Part shown: one piece after another, positions 51,766-60,677 of the stretch
How the letters are laid out: every line of letters starts with the position of its first letter
How positions within the stretch are numbered: the first letter of the stretch is position 1
Assembly (NCBI GenBank): GCA_004298905.1
Contig: SCTK01000009.1
Coordinates: 59,108 to 123,107 of the forward strand
Reading direction: 5' to 3'
DNA from: Burkholderiaceae bacterium
Lineage (GTDB): Bacteria; Pseudomonadota; Gammaproteobacteria; Burkholderiales; Burkholderiaceae_D
Length of the DNA stretch: 64,000 nucleotides
Program-made: the position numbers and the translations under genes
The notes under the pieces: generated by a model
What the model saw: only the letters and a program-made list of their open reading frames with translations
Told to the model about the DNA's origin: nothing
Databases searched by the model: none

Positions 51766-54513
51766 ATGAAAACACTCTTGCTCGTTGACGGTTCCAGTTA
51801 TCTCTATCGCGCATTTCACGGCTTGCCCGATTTGCGCAGCCCGCAGGGCGAGCCGACCGGTGCATTGTACGGTTATATCACCATGTTGCGCCGCCTGGCG
51901 CACGATGTTCCGGCCGAATACCGTGCCGTCGTCTTCGATGCCAAGGGCAAAACCTTCCGCGACGATCTCTACCCTGAATACAAGGCACACCGCGCGCCGA
52001 TGCCGGACGATCTGGTGCTGCAAATCGAACCGATTCATCAAGTGGTAACGGCACTGGGCTGGCCGATCTTGATGGTGCCCGGTGTGGAAGCCGACGATGT
52101 GATCGGCACACTGGCGCAACAAGCTACCCGCGAAGGGCTGGCAACTGTGGTGTCCACTGGCGACAAGGATCTGGCACAACTGGTCAATGCGCACGTCACA
52201 CTGGTCAATACCATGAGCAATGAAAAACTCGACGTGGCCGGCGTGCAAAACAAATTTGGCGTGCCGCCGGAATTGATCGTCGATTATCTGACGCTGATGG
52301 GCGATGCCGTGGACAACGTCCCCGGTGTCGAAAAGGTCGGCCCCAAGACGGCTGTCAAATGGCTGCAACAGTACGGCACGCTCGATGCCGTCGTCCAGCA
52401 CGCGGGCGAGATCGGCGGTGTGGTGGGAGAGAATCTGCGCAAGGCGCTCGCCTGGTTGCCGCAGGCGCGGCATTTGCTGACGGTGAAATGCGATTGCGAT
52501 CTGGATGGTTATGTGCGCGATTTCCACGCCGAGCTCACGCCGCGCGCGGAAGACCGTGACCGCTTGCAGGCGATCTTTGAGCACAATGGTTTCAAGACCA
52601 TGCTCAAGGAATTGAGCGGTGCGGTGTCCGCGCCAGCAAAGAAGCCGCATACATTTGCCTCGCCCGCTGCGCCGGAACAAGATTTTCCGCCGCCCTCCAC
52701 CGTGGGTGAAAAGAAATATCACTGCGTCACCACTCAAGCGCAGCTCGATGCTTTGTTGCAGCAATTGAATGCGGCCGAGTTGACCGCTTGCGATACCGAA
52801 ACCACCGGGCTCGATGCGATGCAGGTCGAGTTGGTCGGCCTGTCGTTTGCCTTTGCGCCGGGCGAGGGTTGGTATATCCCGGTCGGGCATCACTATGCCG
52901 GTTGCCCTGATCTGCTGCGGCGCGAATCAGTGCTCGAGCAACTCAGCCCCTGGTTTGCCGACGCGGGCAAGGCCAAGGTGGGGCAGAACCTGAAATACGA
53001 TATTCATGTGCTGCAAAATTACGGTGTCGTTGTGCGCGGGGTGGCACACGATACGCTGCTGCAATCCTATGTGCTGGAATCGCATCGCAATCACGACATG
53101 GATAGTCTGGCACTGCGTCACTTGAATCGCACCACCATCAAATACGACGACGTGACCGGCAAAGGTGCGCAGCGCATCAATTTTTCACAGGTCGCCATCG
53201 AGACCGCCACCGACTACGCGGCGGAGGATGCCGAAGTGACGATGCACTTGCATCAAACGTTGTGGCCGCAGATTGCCGCCGATGAAAAATTGCGGCATGT
53301 GTATCAAGACATCGAACTGCCCACCGCGCAAGTGTTGCAGGTGATGGAGCGCAACGGGGTTCTGATTGATGCACGGCTGCTCGAAGCACAGAGCAATGAG
53401 CTGGGCAAGAAATTGCTGGAACTGGAACAACAGGCGGTGACACTGGCGGGTCAACCCTTCAACCTGAATTCGCCGAAACAACTGGGCGAGATTCTGTTCG
53501 ACAAACTGCAATTGCCGGTGGTGAAAAAAACCGCCAGCGGCGCGCCTTCGACTGACGAAGAAGTACTGCAAAAACTGGCCGAGGATTATCCGCTGCCCAA
53601 ACTGTTGCTCGACTATCGCGGCATGGCGAAACTGAAATCGACCTACACCGACAAGCTGCCGAAAATGGTCAACCTGCACACCGGGCGCGTGCACACCAAT
53701 TACGCGCAAGCGGTGGCCGTGACCGGACGCCTGGCATCGAACGATCCCAATCTGCAAAACATTCCTGTGCGCACGGCGGAAGGCCGCCGCATCCGCGAAG
53801 CGTTTATTGCCGGGCCGGGCAACAAGATCATCTCCGCCGATTATTCGCAGATCGAGTTGCGCATCATGGCGCATCTATCCGGTGATGAAGGTCTGCTGCG
53901 CGCCTTCGCCGCCGGGGAAGACATTCACCGCGCCACGGCGGCGGAAGTGTTCGGCGTTACGCCGCTGGAAGTGGACAACGATCAGCGCCGTGTCGCCAAG
54001 GTGATCAACTTCGGTTTGATCTACGGCATGAGCGCGTTTGGCCTGGCGAGTAATCTGGGCATCGAACGCGAGGCGGCCAAGCTGTATATCGACCGCTACT
54101 TCGCGCGCTATCCCGGCGTGGCGCGCTACATGAACGAAACCAAGGTGAGCGCGAAAGAACGCGGCTATGTCGAAACCGTGTTCGGCCGCCGCCTCTGGCT
54201 GCCGGAAATCAACAGTCCCAACGGCCCGCGCCGTCAGGGCGCCGAGCGCGCGGCGATCAACGCGCCCATGCAGGGCACCGCCGCTGATCTCATCAAGCTG
54301 GCGATGATCGCCACGCAGCGCTGGCTGACGCAGGAAAAAATGCAGACGCGGCTGATCATGCAGATGCACGACGAACTGGTGTTGGAAGTGCCGCAAGCCG
54401 AGTTGGCGGTAGTGAGCGCGCAGCTGCCGGGATTGATGTGCAACGTCGCGCAACTCAAGGTGCCGCTGGCAGTCGGTGTGGGCGTGGGCGACAACTGGGA
54501 TCAGGCGCACTAG
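51766..54513 (+). CDS. polA: DNA polymerase I
   Basis: The 915-residue enzyme has a 5' nuclease domain (KTLLLVDGSSYLYRAFHGLP; CATGDKDLAQLV-like STGDKDLAQL), a 3'-5' exonuclease-type domain with DTETTGLD near residue 343 (acidic residues present) and the family A polymerase domain with DYSQIELRIMAH (motif A), RRVAKVINFGLIYGMS (motif B) and MQMHDELVLEVP (motif C). It fills gaps and removes RNA primers. ATG 51766 or 51763; both lie inside the divergent LOG gene start. A longer upstream frame overlaps that gene and is rejected. Confidence 0.97.
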   Translation: MKTLLLVDGSSYLYRAFHGLPDLRSPQGEPTGALYGYITMLRRLAHDVPAEYRAVVFDAKGKTFRDDLYPEYKAHRAPMPDDLVLQIEPIHQVVTALGWPILMVPGVEADDVIGTLAQQATREGLATVVSTGDKDLAQLVNAHVTLVNTMSNEKLDVAGVQNKFGVPPELIVDYLTLMGDAVDNVPGVEKVGPKTAVKWLQQYGTLDAVVQHAGEIGGVVGENLRKALAWLPQARHLLTVKCDCDLDGYVRDFHAELTPRAEDRDRLQAIFEHNGFKTMLKELSGAVSAPAKKPHTFASPAAPEQDFPPPSTVGEKKYHCVTTQAQLDALLQQLNAAELTACDTETTGLDAMQVELVGLSFAFAPGEGWYIPVGHHYAGCPDLLRRESVLEQLSPWFADAGKAKVGQNLKYDIHVLQNYGVVVRGVAHDTLLQSYVLESHRNHDMDSLALRHLNRTTIKYDDVTGKGAQRINFSQVAIETATDYAAEDAEVTMHLHQTLWPQIAADEKLRHVYQDIELPTAQVLQVMERNGVLIDARLLEAQSNELGKKLLELEQQAVTLAGQPFNLNSPKQLGEILFDKLQLPVVKKTASGAPSTDEEVLQKLAEDYPLPKLLLDYRGMAKLKSTYTDKLPKMVNLHTGRVHTNYAQAVAVTGRLASNDPNLQNIPVRTAEGRRIREAFIAGPGNKIISADYSQIELRIMAHLSGDEGLLRAFAAGEDIHRATAAEVFGVTPLEVDNDQRRVAKVINFGLIYGMSAFGLASNLGIEREAAKLYIDRYFARYPGVARYMNETKVSAKERGYVETVFGRRLWLPEINSPNGPRRQGAERAAINAPMQGTAADLIKLAMIATQRWLTQEKMQTRLIMQMHDELVLEVPQAELAVVSAQLPGLMCNVAQLKVPLAVGVGVGDNWDQAH

Positions 54514-54553
54514 ACTGTAGGCACTTGGTGGGTTCCTTGATGGGAGGATCAAC

Positions 54554-55432
54554 ATGGACAACGCACGCAACGAACTTTTGAGTTTGCATTCGGGGTCACC
54601 CGTGACACGCAGGAGTTTTGTCGCGACGACACTGGTCGCAGGATTTGCCCCGGCAGTCTTGCCGATTGCTGCGCATGCAATCACGACCGACAGCAATGGC
54701 CTGGATGCCGGTGAAGTGCAGGTGCCAGTGGCCGACGGTTTGATGCCTGCTTACCTCGCGCGTCCAACGGAAAAGAAAATGCCGCCGCTGGTGCTGGTGG
54801 TGCAGGAAATTTTTGGCGTGCATGAACACATCAAGGATATCTGCCGCCGTCTGGCAAAGGCAGGCTTCGCTGCAATCGCACCGGAGTTGTATGCGCGTCA
54901 GGGCGATGCTTCCAAATATAGCGACATCCCCAGCCTGATTACCGAGGTCGTCAACAAGGTGCCCGATGCGCAAGTGCTGGCCGATCTGGATGCCTGTGTC
55001 GCCTACGCGCAGGGACAGGGCATCGACACCGGAAAATTGGGCATCACCGGTTTTTGCTGGGGTGGCCGCATCGTCTGGCTCTATGCTGCGCATAATCCAA
55101 AGGTCGCCGCGGCTGTAGCCTGGTATGGTCGGCTGGTGGGTGAGGCCACGCCGCTGACACCGCAACATCCACTCGATCTGGCAACGCATCTGCGCGTGCC
55201 GGTGCTGGGTCTGTACGGTGGGCAGGATGGTGGCATCCCGCTGACTACAGTGAGCCAGATGCAGGACGCGCTCAAACATGCGCCCGGCCAAGGCGCGCAG
55301 TCGCGTTTCATCGTTTATCCCGACGCGCCGCACGCCTTTCACGCCGACTATCGGCCCAGCTATCGCGCGGCGGCGGCGCAAGATGGCTGGCGGCAGATGC
55401 TGCACTGGTTCAAACGGTTTGGCGTGAGTTGA
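54554..55432 (+). CDS. Tat-exported dienelactone hydrolase family protein
   Basis: The 292-residue protein has a twin-arginine signal ([20 protein letters not shown], about 18-40) and an alpha/beta-hydrolase body. The dienelactone hydrolase triad is visible as Cys in GFCWGG (about residue 169), Asp in GGQDGG (about 221) and His in PHAFHAD (about 260). It would act in the periplasm on an unknown ester or lactone. It lies between polA and a ZIP transporter on the same strand, with no clear link to either. Confidence 0.92.
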   Translation: MDNARNELLSLHSGSPVTRRSFVATTLVAGFAPAVLPIAAHAITTDSNGLDAGEVQVPVADGLMPAYLARPTEKKMPPLVLVVQEIFGVHEHIKDICRRLAKAGFAAIAPELYARQGDASKYSDIPSLITEVVNKVPDAQVLADLDACVAYAQGQGIDTGKLGITGFCWGGRIVWLYAAHNPKVAAAVAWYGRLVGEATPLTPQHPLDLATHLRVPVLGLYGGQDGGIPLTTVSQMQDALKHAPGQGAQSRFIVYPDAPHAFHADYRPSYRAAAAQDGWRQMLHWFKRFGVS

Positions 55433-55513
55433 CCCGGATATTCGCGCGGTTTGCCGTCCGCGTGCAGACATCGTCCATGTATACTTCAGCTCAAACAAAT
55501 TTGGGCGCTCACC

Positions 55514-56296
55514 ATGGATTCTCTGCTTCTAATTATTCTGCTGGCCGCACTGGCCAGCGGCGTTTTCAGCATGACAGTTTCGGCCTGGCTCTCGTTTGGC
55601 TGGCTGGAACGTTTGCTCGACCCGATGGTGAGCGTGTCCACCGGCCTGTTGCTGGCCACGGCGCTGCTGCACTTGCTGCCCGAAGGTTTCGAATCGGCGG
55701 TCGCGCCGCATACCCTCGGCATGGTGCTGCTGGGTGGCATCTTCGGGTTTTTCATTCTCGAAAAAATTTCCTTGATGCATCACAACCATCACCATGAAGG
55801 GGATGGCCATCATCATCCACACGGGCATGATCGCGAACATGCCGGACGCGGCGGCTTGCAGATTCTGATCGGCGATTCCGTGCACAACTTCGTCGATGGC
55901 TTGCTGATTGCCGGTGCGTTTCTCGCCGATGTGCATCTGGGCTGGGTGGTGACGCTTTCGATTGTGGTGCACGAAGTGCCGCACAAGGTGAGCGATTTCA
56001 TGGTGCTGCTCAATGCGGGCTTCACGCACGGACGCGCACTTGCCTACAACGTGATGATCACTGTTGCGGCGGTGGTTGGCGCCGTGGTGGGTTATCTCAC
56101 GCTCGATCGCATGCAGGCGTGGATTCCCTTTGCCTTGATGATTGCGGCCAGCAGCTTTATTTATATTGCGATGGCCGACCTGATTCCGCAATTGCAGCGC
56201 CATGCCAACTGGCGGCGCACCGTGCCGCAAGTGCTGCTGATGGCTGGTGGGGTGGGCATTGTGCTGCTGGGGCGTGCCTTCTTGGATACCCACTAA
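55514..56296 (+). CDS. ZIP-family divalent metal transporter
   Basis: The 260-residue inner membrane protein has about eight helices, a His-rich loop (HHNHHHEGDGHHHPHGHDREH, in part, near residue 95), and the ZIP signature helices GDSVHNFVDGLLIAGAF and SIVVHEVPHKVSDFMVLL with the metal-binding His and Glu. It would import zinc or another divalent metal. ATG 55514 is used because the longer frame is not membrane-like. The stop overlaps the convergent sulfurtransferase gene by 4 bp. Confidence 0.93.
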   Translation: MDSLLLIILLAALASGVFSMTVSAWLSFGWLERLLDPMVSVSTGLLLATALLHLLPEGFESAVAPHTLGMVLLGGIFGFFILEKISLMHHNHHHEGDGHHHPHGHDREHAGRGGLQILIGDSVHNFVDGLLIAGAFLADVHLGWVVTLSIVVHEVPHKVSDFMVLLNAGFTHGRALAYNVMITVAAVVGAVVGYLTLDRMQAWIPFALMIAASSFIYIAMADLIPQLQRHANWRRTVPQVLLMAGGVGIVLLGRAFLDTH

Positions 56297-57138
56297 TCTT
56301 CTACACCGGTGGCGACTGGTCGTGCCGCATCGCCACACCACTCACTCCACGAACCGGCATACAGCGCGCCGCTGTTCAGACCGGCGATTTCCAGCGCCAG
56401 AATATTGTGGCAGGCGGCGACACCCGAGCCACAATAGTGCGCAACCGGTGTGGCCGCATCGATACCCGGCACATTCAGCCATTCCTGCCGTAGTTGCGGC
56501 GCAGGTTTGAAGTGGCCGTCGTCGCGCAGGTTGTCCTTGAAAAAGCGATTGGCGGCGCAGGGAATATGGCCGGCTACTGGATCAATCGTTTCGCGCTCTC
56601 CACGGAAACGCTCGCCCGAGCGCGCATCGATCATGAGAAAACCGGGGCGTTGCAAATTGTCCCGTACCCTGTCTGCGGTGATCGTCGGCTGCAAACAGGG
56701 TTGTTGTGTGAGTTGGCCGCGTCTGGCCTGCGGCAACGCGGTTACCATCGGTCCACCCGCGCTTTGCCAGGCGGGCAAGCCACCATCCAGCACCGCCACG
56801 CTGATATGTCCCAGCCAGCGCAGCAGGCACCATAGACGCGCAGCAAACATGCCTCCTTGCGCATCGTAAGCAACGACCTGCGTATCGTTGTCGACGCCGC
56901 AGCTGCGCAACTTTTCCAGCAAGGTCTCTGCAGCAGGCAAGGGGTGTCGGCCGTTGCGGCCGGTTTTGACGCCGGATAAATCGTGTTCCAGATGCAGATA
57001 AAAAGCGCCGGGAATGTGGCCCTCGGCATAGGCTGCTGCGCCCGCTTCAGGATCGGCCAGGTCGAAGCGGCAGTCGAAGACGACGGCGTTTGCACAGGCT
57101 TGCAACTGGGGTGGTGTGATCAGCGTGGTGTAGTCCAT
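56293..57138 (-). CDS. Sulfurtransferase, 3-mercaptopyruvate type
   Basis: The 281-residue protein has two rhodanese domains. The second carries the active-site Cys in HYCGSGVAACHN (about residue 236), where CGSGV is more like 3-mercaptopyruvate sulfurtransferase (SseA) than thiosulfate sulfurtransferase. It would transfer sulfane sulfur in the cytosol, for example to cyanide or thiols. ATG 57138 is used because MDYTTLITPPQLQ begins the family sequence. It converges on the ZIP gene. Confidence 0.92.
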   Translation of the reverse strand: MDYTTLITPPQLQACANAVVFDCRFDLADPEAGAAAYAEGHIPGAFYLHLEHDLSGVKTGRNGRHPLPAAETLLEKLRSCGVDNDTQVVAYDAQGGMFAARLWCLLRWLGHISVAVLDGGLPAWQSAGGPMVTALPQARRGQLTQQPCLQPTITADRVRDNLQRPGFLMIDARSGERFRGERETIDPVAGHIPCAANRFFKDNLRDDGHFKPAPQLRQEWLNVPGIDAATPVAHYCGSGVAACHNILALEIAGLNSGALYAGSWSEWCGDAARPVATGVED

Positions 57139-57179
57139 GGCGATCCGCAATCTGTACGTAGGCGAAGGAACTAGTGAAC

Positions 57180-58043
57180 TTACTGACGCTGCATGCTGCG
57201 CCAGGTGGCATAGGCGCCGCTGATGACGATGAGCAACATACCCAGCACCGTCATCCACGGCATCCGATCGTTCCACAACAGCACACTATAGAAGCTGGCA
57301 AACAAAATACCGGAATAATTCAGGTTAGCCGCGAGCAGGGTTCGTCCATAGCCGTAGGCGCGCGTAATGGCCAGTTGCGCCAGCACAGCGGTGACGCCGA
57401 TGCCCGCGAGCAGCAGCAATGCGTGCGTGTCAAGCGGATGTGTGCCGGTGAGGAGCATGCCGGCACCACCACCGATGAGGCCGCTGATGGAGAAATAAAA
57501 CACGGTGCGCGTTTCCGGTTCACCCAGTCGGCCGAGGGCACGCACGGTGAGCAAAGCTTGCGCCGCAAATACACCCGAGGCCAATCCGATCAACGCCCAG
57601 GGCCATTGCCCGCTCGTCAAGGTGGGCCGCAGTACCAGCACGATGCCGGCAAAACCGGCCAGCAAAGACAGCAGCAAAGAACGGGCCGGCAGTGCGGCGC
57701 GTTGCTGTCGCGCCTGCGCCAGCATCAAGGCAGCAATGAACAATGAGGATGTGTAGTTGAGCGTCATCGACGTGGGCAGTGGGAGCACTGCCATCGAACT
57801 GAACCACAGCACGACCGCGAGCGTGCCGGTCACGTTGCGCGTGATGTGAATGCGCCAGTGCGGTGTGGTCAGTCCGGCCTGCAGACCTCCCGCTCGCATC
57901 AGCAAGGGCAACAGAATCAACAGGCCGACGAGGTTGCGATAAAAAACGATTTCCCAGACATTCAGTGTGACCAGTGCCAACTTGACGCAGACACCCATGG
58001 TGGCAAACAGAAACGCGGCGGCAAGCATCCAGAGTGATTGCAT
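57180..58043 (-). CDS. EamA/DMT-family transporter
   Basis: The 287-residue membrane protein has ten helices in two EamA repeats, starting MQSLWMLAAAFLFATMGVCVKLAL, and PTSMTLNYTSSLFIAALML later. ATG 58043 is preferred over an upstream TTG at 58061. It resembles RarD/YdcZ-like exporters of unknown substrate. It lies upstream of the sulfurtransferase gene on the same strand by 41 bp. Confidence 0.88.
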   Translation of the reverse strand: MQSLWMLAAAFLFATMGVCVKLALVTLNVWEIVFYRNLVGLLILLPLLMRAGGLQAGLTTPHWRIHITRNVTGTLAVVLWFSSMAVLPLPTSMTLNYTSSLFIAALMLAQARQQRAALPARSLLLSLLAGFAGIVLVLRPTLTSGQWPWALIGLASGVFAAQALLTVRALGRLGEPETRTVFYFSISGLIGGGAGMLLTGTHPLDTHALLLLAGIGVTAVLAQLAITRAYGYGRTLLAANLNYSGILFASFYSVLLWNDRMPWMTVLGMLLIVISGAYATWRSMQRQ

Positions 58044-58107
58044 GGCTAAGCCTGTTGCCAATCAAATATTGGCGGCAAATTTTTGGTTTATTGAACGCAA
58101 AAATGCA

Positions 58108-58204
58108 CCGTTCGCCCTGAGTAGCCTGTGCTTTTCAGGCGTATCGAAGGGCAGGATGTATCGTAGTGGTTCGATACGCGCTGCGCGCTACTCACCACGA
58201 ACGG
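58108..58204. repeat. Dispersed repeat, CCGTTCGCCCTGAG family, long copy
   Basis: The element opens with CCGTTCGCCCTGAG and closes with CACGAACGG, so CCGTTCG/CGAACGG form outer inverted repeats. TTCGATACGCGCTGCGCGC lies inside. The left part matches the copy at 19374-19408. It occupies the gap between a DMT transporter and the Rieske oxygenase gene. Confidence 0.75.
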
Positions 58205-58249
58205 TTATCTCGACGCAACCCGCCCACTTCGATTCAATGTCAACGGATT

Positions 58250-59356
58250 TTATGCCTGGCGATAATCAATCTGCTGACGCAGAAATTCATGGAAGTGTTG
58301 CATGCCGTCTTCCATGGGCGATTGATAGGGGCCGGTTTCACTGATGCCGCGATTCATCAGGGCGCGGCGGCCGGCGTCCATGCGTTCCGCGATTTCATCG
58401 TCTTCGCGGCAGGTTTCCATATAGGCGGCCTGTTCGGCTTCGACCAATTCCCGTTCGAACAGGGCGATTTCTTCCGGATAGTAAAACTCGACCACATTGG
58501 TGGTCTTGTCGACGGCGCGCGGAATCAGGGTCGACACCACCAGTACATTGGGGTACCACTCGACCATGATGTTCGGGTAATAGGTGAGCCAGATCGCCCC
58601 GTACTTGGGGAGCTGTCCCTGATTGAACTTGAGCACCTGTTCATGCCACTTCTGGTAAGCCGGTGAACCGGGGCGCTGCAGACTGCCATGGACACCGACG
58701 GTTTGTACCGAATGCCAGGCACCGAATTCCCAGGACAGATTGTCGCAATTGACGAAGTTGCCGAGGCCGGGGTGGAACGGCTCGACGTGGTAATCCTCCA
58801 GATAAACCTCAATGAAGGTTTTCCAGTTGTAGTCGCATTCGTGGATTTCGACCTTGTCCAGCACATAGCCGGAAAAGTCCAGATCACGCGCCACGCCGAG
58901 GTTCTGCAAATCCCGGGCGACATCGCGCGGGCCTTCAAACAGCAGACCGTTCCAGTTTTGCAGCGGTGATTTGCCCAGGTTGAGGCAGGGGTTGGTATCG
59001 AAATGCGGCGCGCCCAGCAGGGTCCCTTGCAGATCGTAAGTCCAGCGGTGCAGCGGGCAGACGATGTTGTTGGCCGTGCCACGGCCCTTGAGCATGATGG
59101 CCTGACGGTGGCGGCAGACATTCGACAGCAGCTCGATTCCTTGGGGCCCATGCACCAGCACGCGGCCCAGCTGCTCCGCTTCCAGGGCGAAATAATTGCC
59201 GGTTTCCGGCACCATCAACTGGTGGCCGACATAACCGGGGCCTTTGGCAAACAGCAGTTGTTGTTCCAGCGCCAGCAGGTCCGCATCGAAATAAGCGGAG
59301 ACCGGCAATTGCGATTGTGCTCGACCCAACTTGGCGCGATTTCCCAAATCAGACAT
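58250..59356 (-). CDS. Rieske non-haem iron oxygenase, alpha-subunit-like
   Basis: The 368-residue protein has an N-terminal Rieske domain with Cys81, His83 (CRHRQ) and Cys100, His103 (CPLHRW), and a C-terminal catalytic domain with the mononuclear iron motif ED(Y)HVEPFHPGL (about 188-198). It is of the single-component ring-hydroxylating or choline monooxygenase-like type. Substrate unknown; no reductase or ferredoxin gene is adjacent. It is divergent from the xseB-ispA-dxs-folE2 operon, an arrangement I recall from other betaproteobacteria. Confidence 0.92.
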   Translation of the reverse strand: MSDLGNRAKLGRAQSQLPVSAYFDADLLALEQQLLFAKGPGYVGHQLMVPETGNYFALEAEQLGRVLVHGPQGIELLSNVCRHRQAIMLKGRGTANNIVCPLHRWTYDLQGTLLGAPHFDTNPCLNLGKSPLQNWNGLLFEGPRDVARDLQNLGVARDLDFSGYVLDKVEIHECDYNWKTFIEVYLEDYHVEPFHPGLGNFVNCDNLSWEFGAWHSVQTVGVHGSLQRPGSPAYQKWHEQVLKFNQGQLPKYGAIWLTYYPNIMVEWYPNVLVVSTLIPRAVDKTTNVVEFYYPEEIALFERELVEAEQAAYMETCREDDEIAERMDAGRRALMNRGISETGPYQSPMEDGMQHFHEFLRQQIDYRQA

Positions 59357-59511
59357 CGTAGTGTGTTGCCGCAGTACACAGTCAAGTGCCCACGGTTCTG
59401 AAAAATTGTGGAGGAGCCGGATTTTACCCTGTTAGGGGTGTTTGGGGGCAACCACGCCGGCCGCGCGGCGATCCGGGTTAAAATCTTGTTTTTGCAAGAC
59501 AATTTATCCCA

Positions 59512-59772
59512 ATGGCCAAATCGCCCCGCGCCACCTCTGCCTCAGACACACCGGCCTCCTATGAAGCGGCCCTGACCGAGCTGGAAACCCTGGTTCAGAA
59601 GATGGAACAAGGCGAACTTTCACTGGAACAATCCCTGGCGTCCTATCAGCGCGGCACGGAATTGCTGCGCTATTGCCAGCAGGCGCTGACTGCCGTGGAA
59701 GCGCAGGTCAAGATTCTCGATGGTGAATTGCTGCAGGTATTCAAAAACCCGGCGCAACTGGCGGACGAATAA
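59512..59772 (+). CDS. xseB: Exodeoxyribonuclease VII small subunit
   Basis: XseB pairs with XseA to degrade single-stranded DNA. The 86-residue protein has the family helix bundle SYEAALTELETLVQKMEQGELSLEQSLASYQRG (in part) and ends before ispA with its stop overlapping the ispA start by one base. It is the first gene of the conserved xseB-ispA-dxs group. Confidence 0.96.
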   Translation: MAKSPRATSASDTPASYEAALTELETLVQKMEQGELSLEQSLASYQRGTELLRYCQQALTAVEAQVKILDGELLQVFKNPAQLADE

Positions 59773-60665
59773 TGGCGTCACCCGAATTGAGTCGCTGGAT
59801 GCAGGCATCCGGCCAGCATATCGAACAGGTGCTCGACCGCCTATTGCCCAGCGTAGCGGAAGCACCGGGGACCTTGCAGCAGGCGATGCGTTACGCGGTA
59901 TTGCAAGGCGGCAAACGCATGCGACCCTTGCTGGTCTATGCCGCGGGCGAACTGGGGCAGGCGCCGCAGGCCGCGCTGGATCATGCGGCGGCCGCGGTGG
60001 AATTGATTCACGCCTATTCGCTGGTGCACGACGACCTGCCCTGCATGGATAACGACGTGCTGCGCCGGGGCAAGCCCACGGTGCATGTGCAGTTTGGCGA
60101 AGCGATGGCCCTGTTGGCGGGCGATGCGCTGCAAACACTGGCGTTTGAAGTGCTGACTATTGCGCCTGAAATGAAGCCGTCCGCGCAGCTGCAGATGTTG
60201 CACGTGCTGGCGCAGGCCAGCGGTGCGGCGGGCATGGCGGGCGGGCAGGCGATTGATCTGGACAGTGTCGGCGTGGCCTTGCCGCAAGCGCAGCTGGAAC
60301 AGATGCATGCGCGCAAGACCGGCGCGTTGCTGGCCGCCAGTATCCGACTGGGTGTCTTGTGTGGCACTGAATTGTCACCGCAGCAGCAAGTCGGGCTGGC
60401 AGTGTTTGCCCGCCATCTCGGCCTGGCGTTTCAGGTGGCCGACGATGTGCTGGATGTGGCGGCGGACACCGCCACGCTGGGCAAAACCGCAGGTAAGGAT
60501 GCGCAGGCCAACAAGCCGACCTATGTCGCCCTGATGGGATTGGAAGAAGCGCGTGCCTATGCGGCGCATTTGCTGCAGCAAGCCCTGCAGGCGCTGGAAT
60601 GTTTTGGCCCGGAGGCGGAGCGCCTGCGCCAGTTGGCAGGGTATAGTGTGCACAGAACTTACTGA
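59772..60665 (+). CDS. ispA: Farnesyl diphosphate synthase
   Basis: IspA condenses IPP and DMAPP to GPP and then FPP for ubiquinone, cell wall lipid carrier and other isoprenoids. The 297-residue enzyme has the first Asp-rich motif in VHDDLPCMDND (about residue 86), GGKRMRPLL before it, and a second in QVADDVLDV (about 225). Its start overlaps the xseB stop. It precedes dxs by 12 bp. Confidence 0.96.
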   Translation: MASPELSRWMQASGQHIEQVLDRLLPSVAEAPGTLQQAMRYAVLQGGKRMRPLLVYAAGELGQAPQAALDHAAAAVELIHAYSLVHDDLPCMDNDVLRRGKPTVHVQFGEAMALLAGDALQTLAFEVLTIAPEMKPSAQLQMLHVLAQASGAAGMAGGQAIDLDSVGVALPQAQLEQMHARKTGALLAASIRLGVLCGTELSPQQQVGLAVFARHLGLAFQVADDVLDVAADTATLGKTAGKDAQANKPTYVALMGLEEARAYAAHLLQQALQALECFGPEAERLRQLAGYSVHRTY

Positions 60666-60677
60666 AATTAACCGCCC

